Below are positions 47,194 to 59,026 of a stretch of 64,000 nt of DNA, in pieces. Each line of letters starts with the position of its first letter. The stretch's first letter is position 1. Source of the stretch: Phaseolus vulgaris (lineage: Eukaryota; Streptophyta; Magnoliopsida; Fabales; Fabaceae); NCBI RefSeq assembly GCF_000499845.2, contig NC_023751.2, forward strand, positions 33,540,309 to 33,604,308, read 5' to 3'. Under the pieces are notes generated by a model, which was not told where the DNA came from, did not search any database, and saw only the letters and a list, made by a program, of their open reading frames with translations. The position numbers and the translations under genes were made by a program.

Positions 47194-48676
47194 TACTATA
47201 TATACATACGTGTAATATACAATGTTAAAAACCTTTGTTACAAATAGATGATTGATTTAGTAATACTGTAGACAACTAATTACCTAGTGTTCTTCTCCAT
47301 GCATATAACTCTGTCATGTGTAAAGTAGGCAAGTAATGTTGATACTAAGCTAGTTGTAAATTTGCTCCAATTATTTACTATAAATACGGAATTTATATAC
47401 ACATAATACTTTCACAACACCTCTCAAAGTAAAAATAAAAAATCATATAAATATAATATATACATTTAATGTGCAACAATCTTAAAATTGTAACTTAAAT
47501 ATATTTTTTTTTCAAAATTCTTAACAATAATCTTAGGAGTCATAATAGAATGATTAGTGACAGCATAGGGGCCTAGGAAATAGAAGAATAATCGGTTTCA
47601 CTGGTCTGAATTCAATACGATGATGCCAACACCTTCGTCAACAGTAAACTTTCAACGATACCATCGATGCTCTACACTGAAGTCAATGACTCTTTTCTGA
47701 TTTGCATGAACATTTAATATTATATTACACAACGTAATAGAAAAAGTGCATCATCAGAATTTATATGCATCAACATCTCTAACTGCTTCCAACATAATCA
47801 ATGTTCGTAATCCGTTTTGATAAATACCATGTAACAATAACAATTCCTTTACCCCTGTCTTCATTTATGCTTAAGATTAACCCAAAGATTATACACCTAG
47901 TTATAAGCACACAAATTAAAAACAAGACTCAAATAATGAATGATTAATTGACCACTAAAACTTTGCCACCACTCGCAGCAATCACCGGCGATGGCTTCAT
48001 CGCACGGGACATCGGATTCCAGAACAACGCGGGCCCACAAGGCGAACAAGCGGTGGCTCTGAACATGGCCTCCGACCGTTCCGTCCTCTACCGGTGCAGC
48101 ATAGCTGGGTACCAAGACACCCTCTACGCCCACGCCCTCCGCCAGTTCTACGCAGAATGCGACATTTACGGCACCATCGACTTCATCTTCGGCAACGCCG
48201 CCGCCGTCTTCCAGCGCTGCAACATCCTCCTCCGCCGCCCCCGTGGATCCAGCTACAACGTCATTCTGGCCAACGGCCGAACTGACCCCGGCCAGAACAC
48301 CGGTTTTTCCATTCACAAGTGCAGCATATCGGCCACCTCAGACTTTTCTTCTGTGAAGCACTCGTATGGTTCGTTTCTGGGGAGACCCTGGAAGGAGTAT
48401 TCGAGAGCGGTGGTGATGGAGAGTAGAATCGACGATACCATTGCGGCGAGAGGGTGGGTGGAGTGGCCTGGGTATGGAAGCTCTGTGTTGAAGAATTTGT
48501 ATTTCGCGGAGTATGGTAATGAAGGAGCTGGTGCTGGAACTGCAAAGAGGGTGCAGTGGCAGGGATTTCGTGTTCTTCAGCCGCAAGAGGCTGGGAAATT
48601 CACTGTTGCTACTTTTATTGCCGGAAACTCGTGGATTCCCTCCACCGGAGTTACTTTCATTTCAGGGCTTAATTAA
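45334..48676 (+). CDS. PME-D: three-exon type-I pectin methylesterase with RKLL processing motif
   Basis: Exons 45334-45643, 46037-46633 and 47979-48676 join with GT-AG introns of 393 bp and 1345 bp, both in phase 1, giving 534 aa. A hydrophobic signal/anchor lies at about 14-35. The PMEI domain covers about 40-185 with C43, C52, C106 and C148. The subtilase-type cleavage motif RKLL is at 215-218. The PME domain follows, with GIYKE (260-264), Q326, Q348-D349, D370 and R438/W440. Two positions differ from the common pattern: QAVALN instead of QAVALR, and ILANGR in place of the usual TAQGR. The first intron, inside the PMEI region, is absent from PME-A, -B and -C. Exon 3 starts strongly GC-rich while exons 1-2 are not. 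The gene appears intact. Confidence 0.9.
46634..47978 (+). other. Second intron of PME-D (1345 bp)
   Basis: GT at 46634 and AG at 47977-47978 with matching phase. It is AT-rich, with a (TA)n microsatellite of about 34 bp at 47157-47190. No inserted gene is seen; a GC-normal patch at about 47560-47720 could be an old TE scrap. Confidence 0.75.
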
Positions 48677-48763
48677 CTCTGCAGCAGTAGCAGTATTAGA
48701 AGAAGATGAAGATGAATAGTATCAGTAAGAAAATTGTTAAGACTGGTTTATTTGATGATTTTC

Positions 48764-48769
48764 AATAAA
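48764..48769 (+). terminator. Possible polyadenylation signal of PME-D
   Basis: AATAAA 88 bp downstream of the stop codon. Confidence 0.45.
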
Positions 48770-49425
48770 TTCTAATCTATGATAGAAAGATAACTACAAA
48801 GAGATTCAATTATGTGTAATTATTCCTTTCAGAAGAAAAAAAATGTGTGATTAATATTTATACCTACACCTTACTTGCAATTATGTACAAAGAAGGAAAC
48901 ATGTATTTGTATTTTTTCTTTGTTAAGTGTGACTGTTACTTCCGGAAGTGAGGTGGAAAGTGGATTTTGAGATAGGCTCAATCTTCTTTACAATAGTTGT
49001 CCAACTTTTTCAATAAAATAATTACTAGAGTTCCATCAAGAATATTCTTAAAGTGTTTAAAAAATAAGTAAAACAAATTAAATGAGTATTTCTCAAAAAA
49101 ATTAAGCTATATCTATAATTTTTTTAGCTAATTTAATATCTAAAAATAGTAGCTACGATGTATGGACCAACTTACAACAACGTAAGTTTTTAAGTGAATG
49201 TGAGTCTTACTTCAACCACTAACATTAATTACCATTTGTCATCTAACTCAATTTGTGCCTAAATTATTAATCTTTTACTATAATTTTCCTCACCTTTTTT
49301 TTTACTAATTTAGAGGAAATATTTGTAAAAAAAAACTTTATAAAATTGGTTTATATTAATCGTAGATGATTTAATAAAATTAATAAATTCCGATTAAAAT
49401 AAATTCTAAATAACTACTTTAATAC
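48770..49425. other. AT-rich intergenic DNA
   Basis: No gene or element recognised. Confidence 0.4.
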
Positions 49426-49430
49426 AGTAA

Positions 49431-49886
49431 TGTACGAGTACGACCGAACGATTCAGTGAGTCGGTGAGAATCCCGAACTATTTGGCCACTCAACCACGAT
49501 AAGAATGTCACGTGACAACACGTGACAACGAGCAATGGGTTGATCAAGTCAGCAGGGCTAACCCATGATTAAGAGTTGTTCAATTAGCGCAACCCTAAGC
49601 ACGAATCAACCTCCTAATTCGACCCACCAACGAAGGCCCATTAAGGTAATATAAACAGCGCAGATTCCAAGAATCAGGTACGTCATTATATACAATACTC
49701 TGACAACCAAGTGTCGACACCCTCACTGACTTGATTGTCGGAGTGCCTTCTGCAGGTATCATCTCAGCCTGTGTAACCAGACGACCGAGATGAGGAAGGT
49801 GAAGCTGGAAGTTAAGAAAGGTAACGACCGACCGAGTGGAGGAGCAAGACAATCGTTCTCTAGGTTCCAACATCCGTTCGAGAACA
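49431..49886 (+). mobile_element. Solo LTR (gypsy-type) with AGTAA target duplication
   Basis: The 456-bp unit starts TGTACGAGTACGACCG and ends CGTTCGAGAACA, flanked by AGTAA (49426-49430 and 49887-49891). The text GTCGGAGTGCCTTCTGCAGG followed by a GA-rich tail is typical of one LTR class in legumes. With one LTR and a perfect target duplication, it arose by LTR-LTR recombination. A related unit is at 54939-55388. Confidence 0.8.
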
Positions 49887-50149
49887 AGTAATAAAAAATA
49901 AATTTTAAGTTCAACTTAATTTTCTTAAGATCGAGAAAATGAAATAAATTATAATCCTACTTAATCTCTAATATATGTATAATCTCTATAAAAATTAATT
50001 TAATATATGATATGTTGCTTATTCTTTTGTCTGACTCAAACAAAAACAGAGGTACCAACGCGTAATGATAATTGTGGCAATGTGGGACACTGAAAAAGTA
50101 TTTGTCTTAGAGTTTTCATATTCTCATGCTAACATTTGTCCAATAGGGA

Positions 50150-50310
50150 TTAGATTTTGCAAGAGTTCTGCCATGTTAGGATCATGCTTATCCATTTTTG
50201 GAGAAGGGTGTGTTTCTGTATACCATCATGTATTTTGGTAAATTGGTTATGGGATGAAGCACCTCACATACTCTTTTTAATTTATTCAATTTTTTACTAA
50301 TAAAAAATAA
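50150..50310 (+). mobile_element. LINE-type 3' end
   Basis: GTATACCATCATGTATTTTGG, then GAAGCACCTCACATACTC and CTAATAAAAAATAAAA recall the 3' UTR of a common plant L1 lineage different from the 59-kb family. It is truncated and non-coding. Confidence 0.4.
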
Positions 50311-51404
50311 AACTATAAAAAAACTTTAAATTTTAAAACAAATTCTTAATGATATTATTTACACGTATTTAGAGTGAGAATAATGATAATGATATTTTGT
50401 TAGCGTATTTCCATGGATAATTTTAGTTATCAAGTTATAAATAAAGAAGAAGAAAAAATGAGCTTTGAGTGGAAGATCGACATAAACCCTTTTGTTAGCT
50501 ACAACTCGTTGTCTTTCAATTATAACAATTGACTGTCACTCTATTATAGCTAACATTTTGTTTCCTGGTGGGGCTAATTAATTGACTTTTTCTATTTCCT
50601 TAAATCTAATAAAGTGATGCAAAAAGTGCATATGTTCATGAAAATGATATAACCAATGAGTTATAGGATTCAGTCAAAATATTAATATTTATAATAAATA
50701 AAAAAATAAAAAAATTCTTTAATAAAAATATAGATAAAATATAAAACGTTAAAATAATTTTCAAAATTAAAAATGAAAAAAAACCATTTCTCTTTTAGTA
50801 TATCCACTTCTCAGTACCTTTTTCTATATTAAAATAGGAAGGTGATATTCTCCCATCATCAATTTTTTTTATACTTCCATATCACAACTAAGAATATAAT
50901 TATTTTATTTAAAAAAAAATTATATTTATTTTTATTAATTAAATATAATATTTTATTATTGAAAAGAGTTATGAATAGAAGTAAGAGAAAAGTGTGAGAG
51001 TCAACTGATAATTTTTTTTATTGAAAAATGAGTTAAGAGACTATCACGTCGTATCAGCTATATATTATATATTTACTCTCAAAACCACTTTCTAGTTGGA
51101 ACTTTTTAATTGAAAAATAATTATTGTGATCTTTTTTTTCCATTCGGTTATGCAATTTTATTATTAAGAATTATATTTTTTACTGTGGTATGCAGTTATC
51201 AAAATATAACTATTCTTTAAATAATCTAAACATAAATTGTTTTAACGATTAAAAATTTAAGCTAACCGACGTACTCTTATAATTTTTATTTTCACTTAAT
51301 TTTACTTTAAATTAAAATATTAAATCAATTTTTTATTTAAAAATAAGAAAATATTTTATTGGTAAACACTACCATAATTATGGCTTTGAATTCATGCAAA
51401 GTCT
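50311..51404. other. AT-rich intergenic DNA
   Basis: No gene or element recognised. Confidence 0.4.
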
Positions 51405-51627
51405 CGTTCTGTATATTTCTCGTATTCTAGTTGGGTTTTAAATCTTATGGCTTATATGAGGTTGATTCATTAAGGTTGGGTAGTGTTGGTCTGGTAATCC
51501 CTTTGCTAAGCTGGTAGGTAGGCGATCTAATAGGAGTTTATTGTCAAGTATTTATGTATAAGGGTTAGACCACCCTTGAAGTGGTTCCTATTTATTTATT
51601 TATTTTTATTGTGGATAAAAAAATGCT
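51405..51627 (+). mobile_element. LINE 3'-end remnant
   Basis: TATAAGGGTTAGACCACCCT, TGAAGTGGTTCCTATTTATT and ATTGTGGATAAAAAAA match the end of the 59-62.5 kb LINE almost word for word. CATGCAAAGTCT before and AATGCTAAGTTT after could be a decayed target duplication. Confidence 0.6.
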
Positions 51628-51849
51628 AAGTTTGTGAAAAACATCACAACTGTCAGGAAATTAGACATGTTTACTAAAGAACTTAGATGAGAGCGTGTAT
51701 ATTTTTTTTTGATAAGCTTACTCTTATAAACGATAAGTTTAGATAAATGAAAAGTCTGAAACATTTCATGCTACACATCAAACTTATAAATATTTATTTT
51801 ATTTGTGCAAGCTTCATTTCTTACAATAGGATCTTGCGTTGAAGATAAG

Positions 51850-52640
51850 ATCTATTGAAGAATATGCTTAAAGCTATTCTACACAAACAACATCTCTAAA
51901 ACGCTAGAATGTCAATCCTGTGTAAATCGGTCAATTGTGTCTCGCCTTATGCTTTTCTCGAAGATGGAAAGAAAGTCACTTGTTTATGCCTAATAAATGA
52001 TGTCGTGTATCAAAATAGTTGCATCAATAAGTCGCATACATTTAATGTTGGATAGAGAACATTTAATGCATTTATGAGCTTGAATGTGGTCAAACATAAG
52101 ATGAAGAAGATGAATGATGAAAAAATCTTGCAATGGCTCCAAAGGAATTTGTAAAATCCTTTTTTTCTTCTCAACTATATATAAAGAAGATCTTTGTGAA
52201 GAAGAAAGGTGAAGAATTATGCTTATTGAAAAACTCTTAAGGCTCTTATAATCTTTAACAATATTTTACCCTTAGTGTGTGAACAAGAACATTATTTCTG
52301 TTCATAGCAACCTAAAAGAGTGTTTGTCATCTTGTATCTATCTTAGGACGTCATTCCTCTTTTAGTTATCAAACCTTTGACCTTTTAGATCATAACCTTT
52401 GTTTAACAAAGTTGTTTAGGTCGGAGTGGTTGGGTCCAAAAATACTCATGCTTAGTCATGAGTAGTTGTGTCTAAAATGTACCTGTTGTTTAGTTAGGAG
52501 TGGCTGGATCAACAAAATACTTGTTGTTTAACTAGGAGTAATTATGTCCAAAGAATAATTCTTGTGTAGTCATAAGTAGTTTGGTCCAGATAATATTTGT
52601 TTTGTACCTTGCAACATTAGTTTGGGTTAGTTTGGACAAA
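51850..52640 (+). mobile_element. Degenerate copia LTR with ~45-bp internal repeats
   Basis: Contains a TATA-like CTATATATAAAG (about 52172) and, from 52420 to 52590, four diverged units around 'AGGAGTGGTTGGGTCCAAA...TACT...GTTTAGT'. This is the structure of U5-proximal repeats in SIRE/Maximus-type LTRs. It precedes gag-like sequence. Confidence 0.45.
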
Positions 52641-52999
52641 TCAATATAAAAATAATTTGTGTAAATCTTTATCTCTTATCTTTTCATATTGCTTGTTATT
52701 TATATGCAACTAACCAAAGGAAGAACTTTATGAAAACGAGTTTTGAAATTTTTTTAACAATATGTATGCCTATTGAAATTGCATCTGACGAGCTTCCTCA
52801 AATGTATCTTTAACGAGAAACAAATTGACAATACACTCATCTAGCTTAAACTTTGCTTGTTCATGTTTATCAAATGTTTTTATTGAAAAGATTTTAAAAA
52901 TACCAAATACATAATTCAACCCTATCTTCTTATGTATTTGACATGTTTTCACACTAAAGGTACACGAACTATAGTGTTGGAACAAGGTAGCATGATTAA

Positions 53000-53560
53000 G
53001 AAGGAAAAAACTATTGCTCTCAAGGGTCATTGCTCCAAGTTCACACCCGCTAAAGCACTCAAGGGGGAAGACCCTAAAGAAGAGTGTTAAGACGATGCAA
53101 AATCAAAAATAGGCAATGAAATTTCCTTAATATCTCACAAAATCCACAATATGTGAGAGAAGAAAGGGAATTTCAGAGGAAGAATGACCCAGACATAATA
53201 GAAATGAGAGCCTAAAGACAAGAAATCTCAAGTTGTCTTTTTTTAGTGAGAGACGCTTGGACATTTTAGGTTAAAATGTCCAGAGGCCAATAGAATCCAA
53301 GAGAAATAAAGATGTTCATTCAAGAAATATGTGAAGAAAGTTTTTATGTCGACTTAGGAAGACTAAGACGACTTAGATTGTCAAAAATATGATGTAGAGG
53401 AAATCGTGAACCTTTATCTCATGATGAAAACCTCATCTGACATATTATCAAACTACGATGAAAAAGAGGTAGATTTTTTTGACATTCACTCTATTATAGA
53501 ACTATGATGAGTTACTCTATTATAGAACATTCACTCTATTATATAAGATAAGTTACTCTT
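53000..53560 (+). pseudogene. Copia gag relic
   Basis: Broken frames read KGHCSKFTPAKALKGED, then a zinc-knuckle-like LGHFRLKCPEANRI, then NLYLMMKTSSDI, which parallels the gag C-terminus of SIRE/Maximus copia elements ('GHF...CP', 'NLCLMA'). Several stops interrupt it. It probably belongs with the LTR at 51.85 kb. Confidence 0.5.
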
Positions 53561-53639
53561 TCAAATAATCAAACTACGATGTTACTATGATGTAGTTCAT
53601 TGTAGTACAATCTCCTCCTAGCCCCTTTCCTGCACAAAA

Positions 53640-54045
53640 AAACATTGAAACCCCTAAGTAACTCAGCCTCGTTATGACACCTGCTATGAAAGATAAACTG
53701 CAACTAGAAACATCTAAGCCAACATTCACAACTTCCTGATTTAGTGTTGCTAATTATAACATGATAATAACCTGAGCAAGAGATTTACCACTCATAATAT
53801 ATGTACACCCCTTCGTGTATGTTCTAATAATCATATCCAAACATATCCTTAGATATAGACACCAATTTGAATAAGAAAAGATAGCCTTATTAAATTTATA
53901 TTGCACTTATGTCCACATCTTTAATTGTGCCTCACTAAAAATCTTATCTACATCCAGCCTTGCATTCTTAAATAAAATGACATTCCTTTGGTCGCAGATA
54001 GATCTAACAACCACTATCCACATCCCTCTCCATGTAATCAAGTGA
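53640..54045 (-). pseudogene. LINE C-terminal (zf-RVT tail) relic
   Basis: On the minus strand VVRSICDQRNVILFKNAR, DVDKIF.EAQLKMW and FSYSNWCL align with the C-terminal part of plant LINE ORF2 (compare GIVSEIWKHRNSIVF and FASAQVKVWSW in the 59-kb LINE). Stops and frameshifts are present; no tail or target duplication is visible. Confidence 0.55.
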
Positions 54046-54271
54046 TATTAAGCACTAATTAGGACTAAGATCCAAATAATTAAAAATTCATTACAATATT
54101 ATATATAAATAAATAAAATAAAATATGCATTATTTATTATTATGTATTTATTACCTCACATGAAAACCTACTAAAATTTAGAATATATATATATAATCTT
54201 ATATAGACATCTCCACTACTTATAATAATATAAGAATGCCATAAACTAATCGATAAATCGTGAATTAGTCT
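54046..54271. other. AT-rich intergenic DNA
   Basis: No feature recognised. Confidence 0.35.
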
Positions 54272-54686
54272 TTGGTACAAGAAATCATTAAATAGCAACT
54301 ACATCTAGAGACCAAAAATAATTAGTTATTATATTGACTAAATTATATACAATTATAGAGACTAAAAAATTATTAGTACCTAAAGTTATTTCTATTATCA
54401 ATATTGGTATCTAAATTAACTATCAAGATTTTAGTTATTAATATTTTAGATTTTAAATTAGTTTATGAGAGACTAATTTAAAATATAAGTAATTAATAAC
54501 TAAAAATTTGGTAACTAATGCTTAGATACAAATTTAGAAACTACTTTATAAATTTTTATTAATAATATAAACTACTTCAGATACCATTAATTTATTAGTT
54601 TATAAAATGGTATCTAATTTAGTCAATATAATAACTAATTATTTTGATATCTAAAACTAGTTTTTATTTAATAATTTTGTATATTG
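54272..54686. mobile_element. CACTA-type MITE, copy 7
   Basis: TTTGGTACAAGAAATCATTA to AATAATTTTGTATATTG with the family's palindromic body. Ends are eroded and no target duplication remains. Confidence 0.55.
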
Positions 54687-54938
54687 GGTTTTGCATTCCA
54701 TTACAGATGTGGACGTTTCATTTTTTGCCATGGGTGAGTGAAAGTGAGGAGTATATATACGGGGAGAAGGGTTTGCGAATCAAATGAGGCTGTGTGAGTG
54801 GTGAGGATCTCATGTCTTACAAATTCTCACTAAGGATTTTTATACCTTCCATAAATTTCATTCATAGAAAGAACTATACTTATCTAGAAAAGAAAAATTA
54901 CCATGTGTATCAATTTCTAAATTAATTTTGTACTAGTA

Positions 54939-55388
54939 TGGACGAGACCGAGATTCGGTCATGAAAGTCCGGTCGAGAGCATGGAAACTTGGCTGAGACG
55001 AGGGAAACCGTCCCGTCCGACCAACCGACACATACATCCATTAACGTTCAAACCAAGGTCAGTGAAGTTAATTTGTCATTAAGGATTAGGTAATACATCC
55101 ATAAGTGTGATTCATTCCACTAATAAGGTCTAATAAGGTAAGCCCATTAAAATAATATAAATAACACATTCCAAGGAGAAAGGTACCTGAATACCGATCA
55201 CCCACTTTACTGAGCGTCAGAGTGTCTTCCGCAGGTACCCCCCATTCGATGTTCACCCAAGACTGAGAGCCGAAGGAGAAGCACGAAGACGAAAAGGGTC
55301 ACAGTCAAGCACCTAGCAACCTGCCCGACCGAAGGAAGAAGACGAAGACTTCAATAGTTCTCTAAGTCTCATCTCCCTAGTAAGAACA
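54939..55388 (+). mobile_element. LTR related to the solo LTR at 49.4 kb
   Basis: Shares AAGCCCATTAA, TAATATAAA(C/T)A, GCGTCAGAGTGTCTTCCGCAGG and a GA-rich tail ending AAGAACA in the same order as 49431-49886. About 450 bp. No matching 5-bp flanks could be read, so the boundaries come from the alignment. Confidence 0.6.
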
Positions 55389-55472
55389 AATTGTTAAACA
55401 ACACTCCGTATAGAAATAAGAAGTTGTATCTCATTTTTTTTCTAATAAAAATAGAGATTGAGGTGTTTATAT

Positions 55473-55838
55473 CATTACAAGAAAAATATTAAATAAAAAT
55501 TAATTTTAAAAAAATAATTACTATATTAAATAAATTAGATATTATTTTAAATATTAACAAAATTAATATTTAAAATATTTTATATTATTATAATAAATAA
55601 TTTTTAAATTAATATATAATTAACTATCGAAGTTTTAATTACCTAAATAATTAATTAAATATTAATTTAAAAATTATTTATTAATAATATAAATTATTTT
55701 ATATGTTAATTTTATTAATATTTAAAATAGTTAATTTAGTCAATATAGTAACTAATTATTTTATATCTATATAATTGATTTTTATTTAATTATTTTTAAT
55801 ATTTAAAATTAATTTTTATTTAATGATTTTTTTATTGT
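55473..55838. mobile_element. CACTA-type MITE, copy 8
   Basis: CATTACAAGAAAAATATTAA to AATGATTTTTTTATTG, with an extremely A/T-shifted version of the family body; most C and G of other copies have become T and A. It appears to be the oldest copy. Confidence 0.55.
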
Positions 55839-56892
55839 ATGTTATAATTATAAAACTGGCATCAATTTATATTTTTTTATAAGTCTTTGGTGAGTACTAT
55901 ATATCACATTAAATATTAACGATGAGTTATTTTTGAAATTTATTGTTATATTTTTAATAAATTTTAAGAATTAAAAAATGTTATTACACTCTTATTGTTA
56001 ATGCAAAAGCCTACTAAAACTTAAGACTAATTATATTTGCACATAATCTTTTTAAAATTATAGTCATTTGAATTGATTAAATAATATAAAAGTTTTAAAC
56101 TTTAATTCACATTATTTTATTATGAGCGGAAAGATCACACTTCTATATCTACATTTTTTTTTATTTTTATCATTTATATATAATTATATTTAATATTAAA
56201 AATAAAATAAACGCTGTAATTATTCATATTCTTATATTAAAAAAGGAATATAATAAAATGAGAAAAAGAAAAATAGGAGCAGTGCTATTAAATAAACCGA
56301 ATCTATCAAAATTGTTCATACCACACTATTCATAGAATTCAAAACAGCATCTACATCCTCAAAAGTCTGAAAATAGACAAACTCGTATCCCTGAGACTTT
56401 CCACTGCGACTTTCATGGATGATTTTGGTACTCAGAAAGTCAAAATTCTCTAACAACTGCTAAACAATTATTATATGAGAAGGTGATACTTTGACATGAA
56501 AACTTTTAATGTAATTAATTTAAATATAAATATATATAATAGTTAAATATAAATATATATATAGTAAAAAATAAATTTGTAATTAAATAATATGAAAAAC
56601 TGTTAAAATAATAGTATGAGATTATAAATGTATAGTTATATAAAAAAAAAACTTGTTCTGATGACAACAGCTCTAATAATTACAAAATAATGAAATAAAT
56701 CAAATAAATTTTTAGACTCTTCAAGTAATTACAAAATAATAAAATAATCAAAATAAAATAATAAAATAATAAAATCAAATGTTGATGTAAGTATAGAAAT
56801 AGAAAAAAAAGTTATGTGAACAAAAGGATTTTAAAGAGAAATTGTCTATCTATGTACATGTTCCAAACACACACTCTGGTCGAAAGAAAAAG
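55839..56892. other. AT-rich intergenic DNA, F-box 3' flank
   Basis: No gene or element recognised. Confidence 0.4.
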
Positions 56893-58200
56893 CTACACAG
56901 AAGGATCAAGCAATGAAGGTGGTGAAGGAATCGGAGTTGGCCACCAAGGAAGCACAATCGGGATCACCGGATAAAAAAGCAAGGACAGACCACCGTATTT
57001 GCAAACCCTAAACCTACAAGTTAACAAATTGCAGCAAATGATGTTATCACCAAACTTGAGAAACACACTGTCCTTAACATAGGGATGAAAAGCAAGAATC
57101 CTACTACAACCCTTCACATTTTCAACCTCCAAGCCTTTCAACTGTTGAAAGAATGGCCCAATAATCTCAGGGAGACAAAACTCATGCATCAGTTCCCACC
57201 TTCTTTCTTCTCCCTTCCCACAACATTGCAACTCCCAAACTCTTCCACTGTAAGCTTCAAAGTTACTAGAGGGTGAGATAGGGAACTCAGATAACTGCAA
57301 CCTTCCACAAGAAACCCCAAGGCACCCTCTATAAGCTTCGCCAAAGCCACGTGGAAGTTCAATCACAGAAGCCACGCGTTCATCATCATAAGGGTCATAC
57401 ACAAGGACCCTCCCTCCACCCATGAAGTACAACTTCCCTTCATGCTCAACGCTCGATGACGACAGAAAAAAACCGCACGCAAAACCCTGCGGACACGACA
57501 GGGGAAACCGCTTCCATTTGCCTGTCTCGGAAGAGAAAACCTCAACGTCAAACGCAAACCTCGTGTCGCTGAACGCAGGGATGCGAACCACCCTGAACCT
57601 GCGTTGAGAAGGGGAAACGATAGATACATTGGGGTTTGTTTTTTGAAGATTGTAATAAGGGTCGCACATGAAACCCACGAGAACCCCAGCGTGGTCACAG
57701 AGAGTTAGAGCAGAAGGGAGTTTCAAAGAATCCTTTGTAAGTGGGTTACGAATGTGGTATATGCATTTGTAACGTGGAAGAGGGTTTCCGTATACGAGTA
57801 AACCGTTGGAAGATGCGAAAACAAACTTGGAAACAGAGCGTAGTTGCGGTACGATGTTCGCAGGTTTTAATTCTGGGTCTAGGGAGGTTAGAGAGAGTTG
57901 GTTTTCGAGAGGGCCAAGTTGAAGAGAGGGTATATTTGGTGCTATGACGAGGGCATTGTATGGCTTTAGAATGAAACTGGGTTGATCAGGGTCCTCTCCT
58001 TGGGATTGAATTTTCTTGAAGAGGGTGTGTTGGTGAGTGAGGTATAGGGAATGGAAATTGGGATGGGAAATGAGTGTCAACCAATGCTTTGAAACGCTCT
58101 TGCATGAGAAAAGGGATTTGCATGGGAGTTTGCAGAAGATATCGGTGAGGGAATCGTCCAACAGATTGTTGATGGTGGTATTGGATTTGGTAGCAGCCAT
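56893..58200 (-). CDS. F-box protein with F-box-associated domain
   Basis: A single-exon 435-aa frame. The F-box is at about 12-52 (LLDDSLTDIFCKLPCKSLF, then CKSVSKHWLTLISHPNF), which binds SKP1 in an SCF ubiquitin ligase. The rest has the feel of plant F-box-associated interaction domains: NGLLVYG, YHIRNPLTKDSLKLP, FDVEVFSSETGKWKRF, GKLYFMGGG...VYDPYD and WELMHEFCLPE. The target is unknown. The start codon at 58200 is the first ATG of the frame and sits right before the F-box. The sequence resembles At5g07610-like F-box proteins by memory. It looks intact and GC content is higher than in its surroundings. Confidence 0.88.
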   Translation of the reverse strand: MAATKSNTTINNLLDDSLTDIFCKLPCKSLFSCKSVSKHWLTLISHPNFHSLYLTHQHTLFKKIQSQGEDPDQPSFILKPYNALVIAPNIPSLQLGPLENQLSLTSLDPELKPANIVPQLRSVSKFVFASSNGLLVYGNPLPRYKCIYHIRNPLTKDSLKLPSALTLCDHAGVLVGFMCDPYYNLQKTNPNVSIVSPSQRRFRVVRIPAFSDTRFAFDVEVFSSETGKWKRFPLSCPQGFACGFFLSSSSVEHEGKLYFMGGGRVLVYDPYDDERVASVIELPRGFGEAYRGCLGVSCGRLQLSEFPISPSSNFEAYSGRVWELQCCGKGEERRWELMHEFCLPEIIGPFFQQLKGLEVENVKGCSRILAFHPYVKDSVFLKFGDNIICCNLLTCRFRVCKYGGLSLLFYPVIPIVLPWWPTPIPSPPSLLDPSV

Positions 58201-59026
58201 GGATCTTGAGGGAAGAACATGCCAAGAGCTATATTGATGATGACGATTTGGAAATTGAGACTATAAATTTTGCTAATAATTTATGGTGCTAATTTGCAGG
58301 GAAAATGATGGTTTTAAAAAGGTGTTTTTAGAATTAGATTTTCCTAGTTATCAGGGAAAACGATGGCTTTAAAAACCTTTTTAAGAATATGTTTAGATTC
58401 ATGTACCCGTTGTCTTGGATACTTTGTGTTTGATGTCAGAGATTTACGGGTGAAAAAAAAGATATATTGCTTGAGGTTCTCACTTCACGGACAAGTCTAT
58501 GTATCTTTGTTGTGAAAATGTATATAAAAAAAAGCACTTTTATGACCGTTGTTATAAGGGATTAAATTGTTAAATTTAGTGTAGAATTACTAATTTTTGA
58601 AGAGCACCTCATTCATTCTTCTTTTTGGTAACAACATCTACTCACCATGGACATTTTCTTTTTCTTAACCACACATATTTATGGTTTTTAAGTTAGAATA
58701 AATCTCTTCTTTTTCAAACCACGAGATAGATGCTTCAAGCATATAGTGAACAATTTCAAAATACATACGTAGAACCATTTTTAGAAGAATTTCGAAACAA
58801 TATAGAATAAAATTACAGTCATGCAGAGGGAGAACATTCAGCAGCGCGCCAAAGACCTAGAGTTTGTTCAACAACAATATTAGACCGACCTCACCAATGA
58901 GTTCCACATGTTACGTGACGAAATAGATATATTAGTTTGTGAACAACCACGAAAAACTGGAAACAGTACTTTGAGCTTGTCGAAGAATACCAAATTTGAG
59001 GTGATATCAATATCAAAAAACAACCA
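58201..59026. other. F-box upstream region and unclassified sequence
   Basis: A TATA-like ATTTATAG lies on the minus strand about 60 bp above the F-box start. At 58818-59026 the plus strand reads as a broken, acidic frame (RAKDLEFVQQQ, then FHMLRDEIDILV) that may be an old TE protein; the LINE is inserted at its right end. Confidence 0.35.

Noticed and set aside
47897..48586. Antisense and off-frame open frames over PME-D exon 3
   Set aside because: Explained by the high GC content of the true exon; no family resemblance.
10464..48676. The PME cluster as a novel coordinated system (operon-like or defence-like)
   Set aside because: The four genes differ in strand, structure and promoters and are separated by up to 17 kb of repeats; local duplication of a common plant family is sufficient.
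57363..58237. Alternative frames over the F-box gene
   Set aside because: The 435-aa minus-strand frame carries an F-box and matches the expected domain order; the others are shadows.
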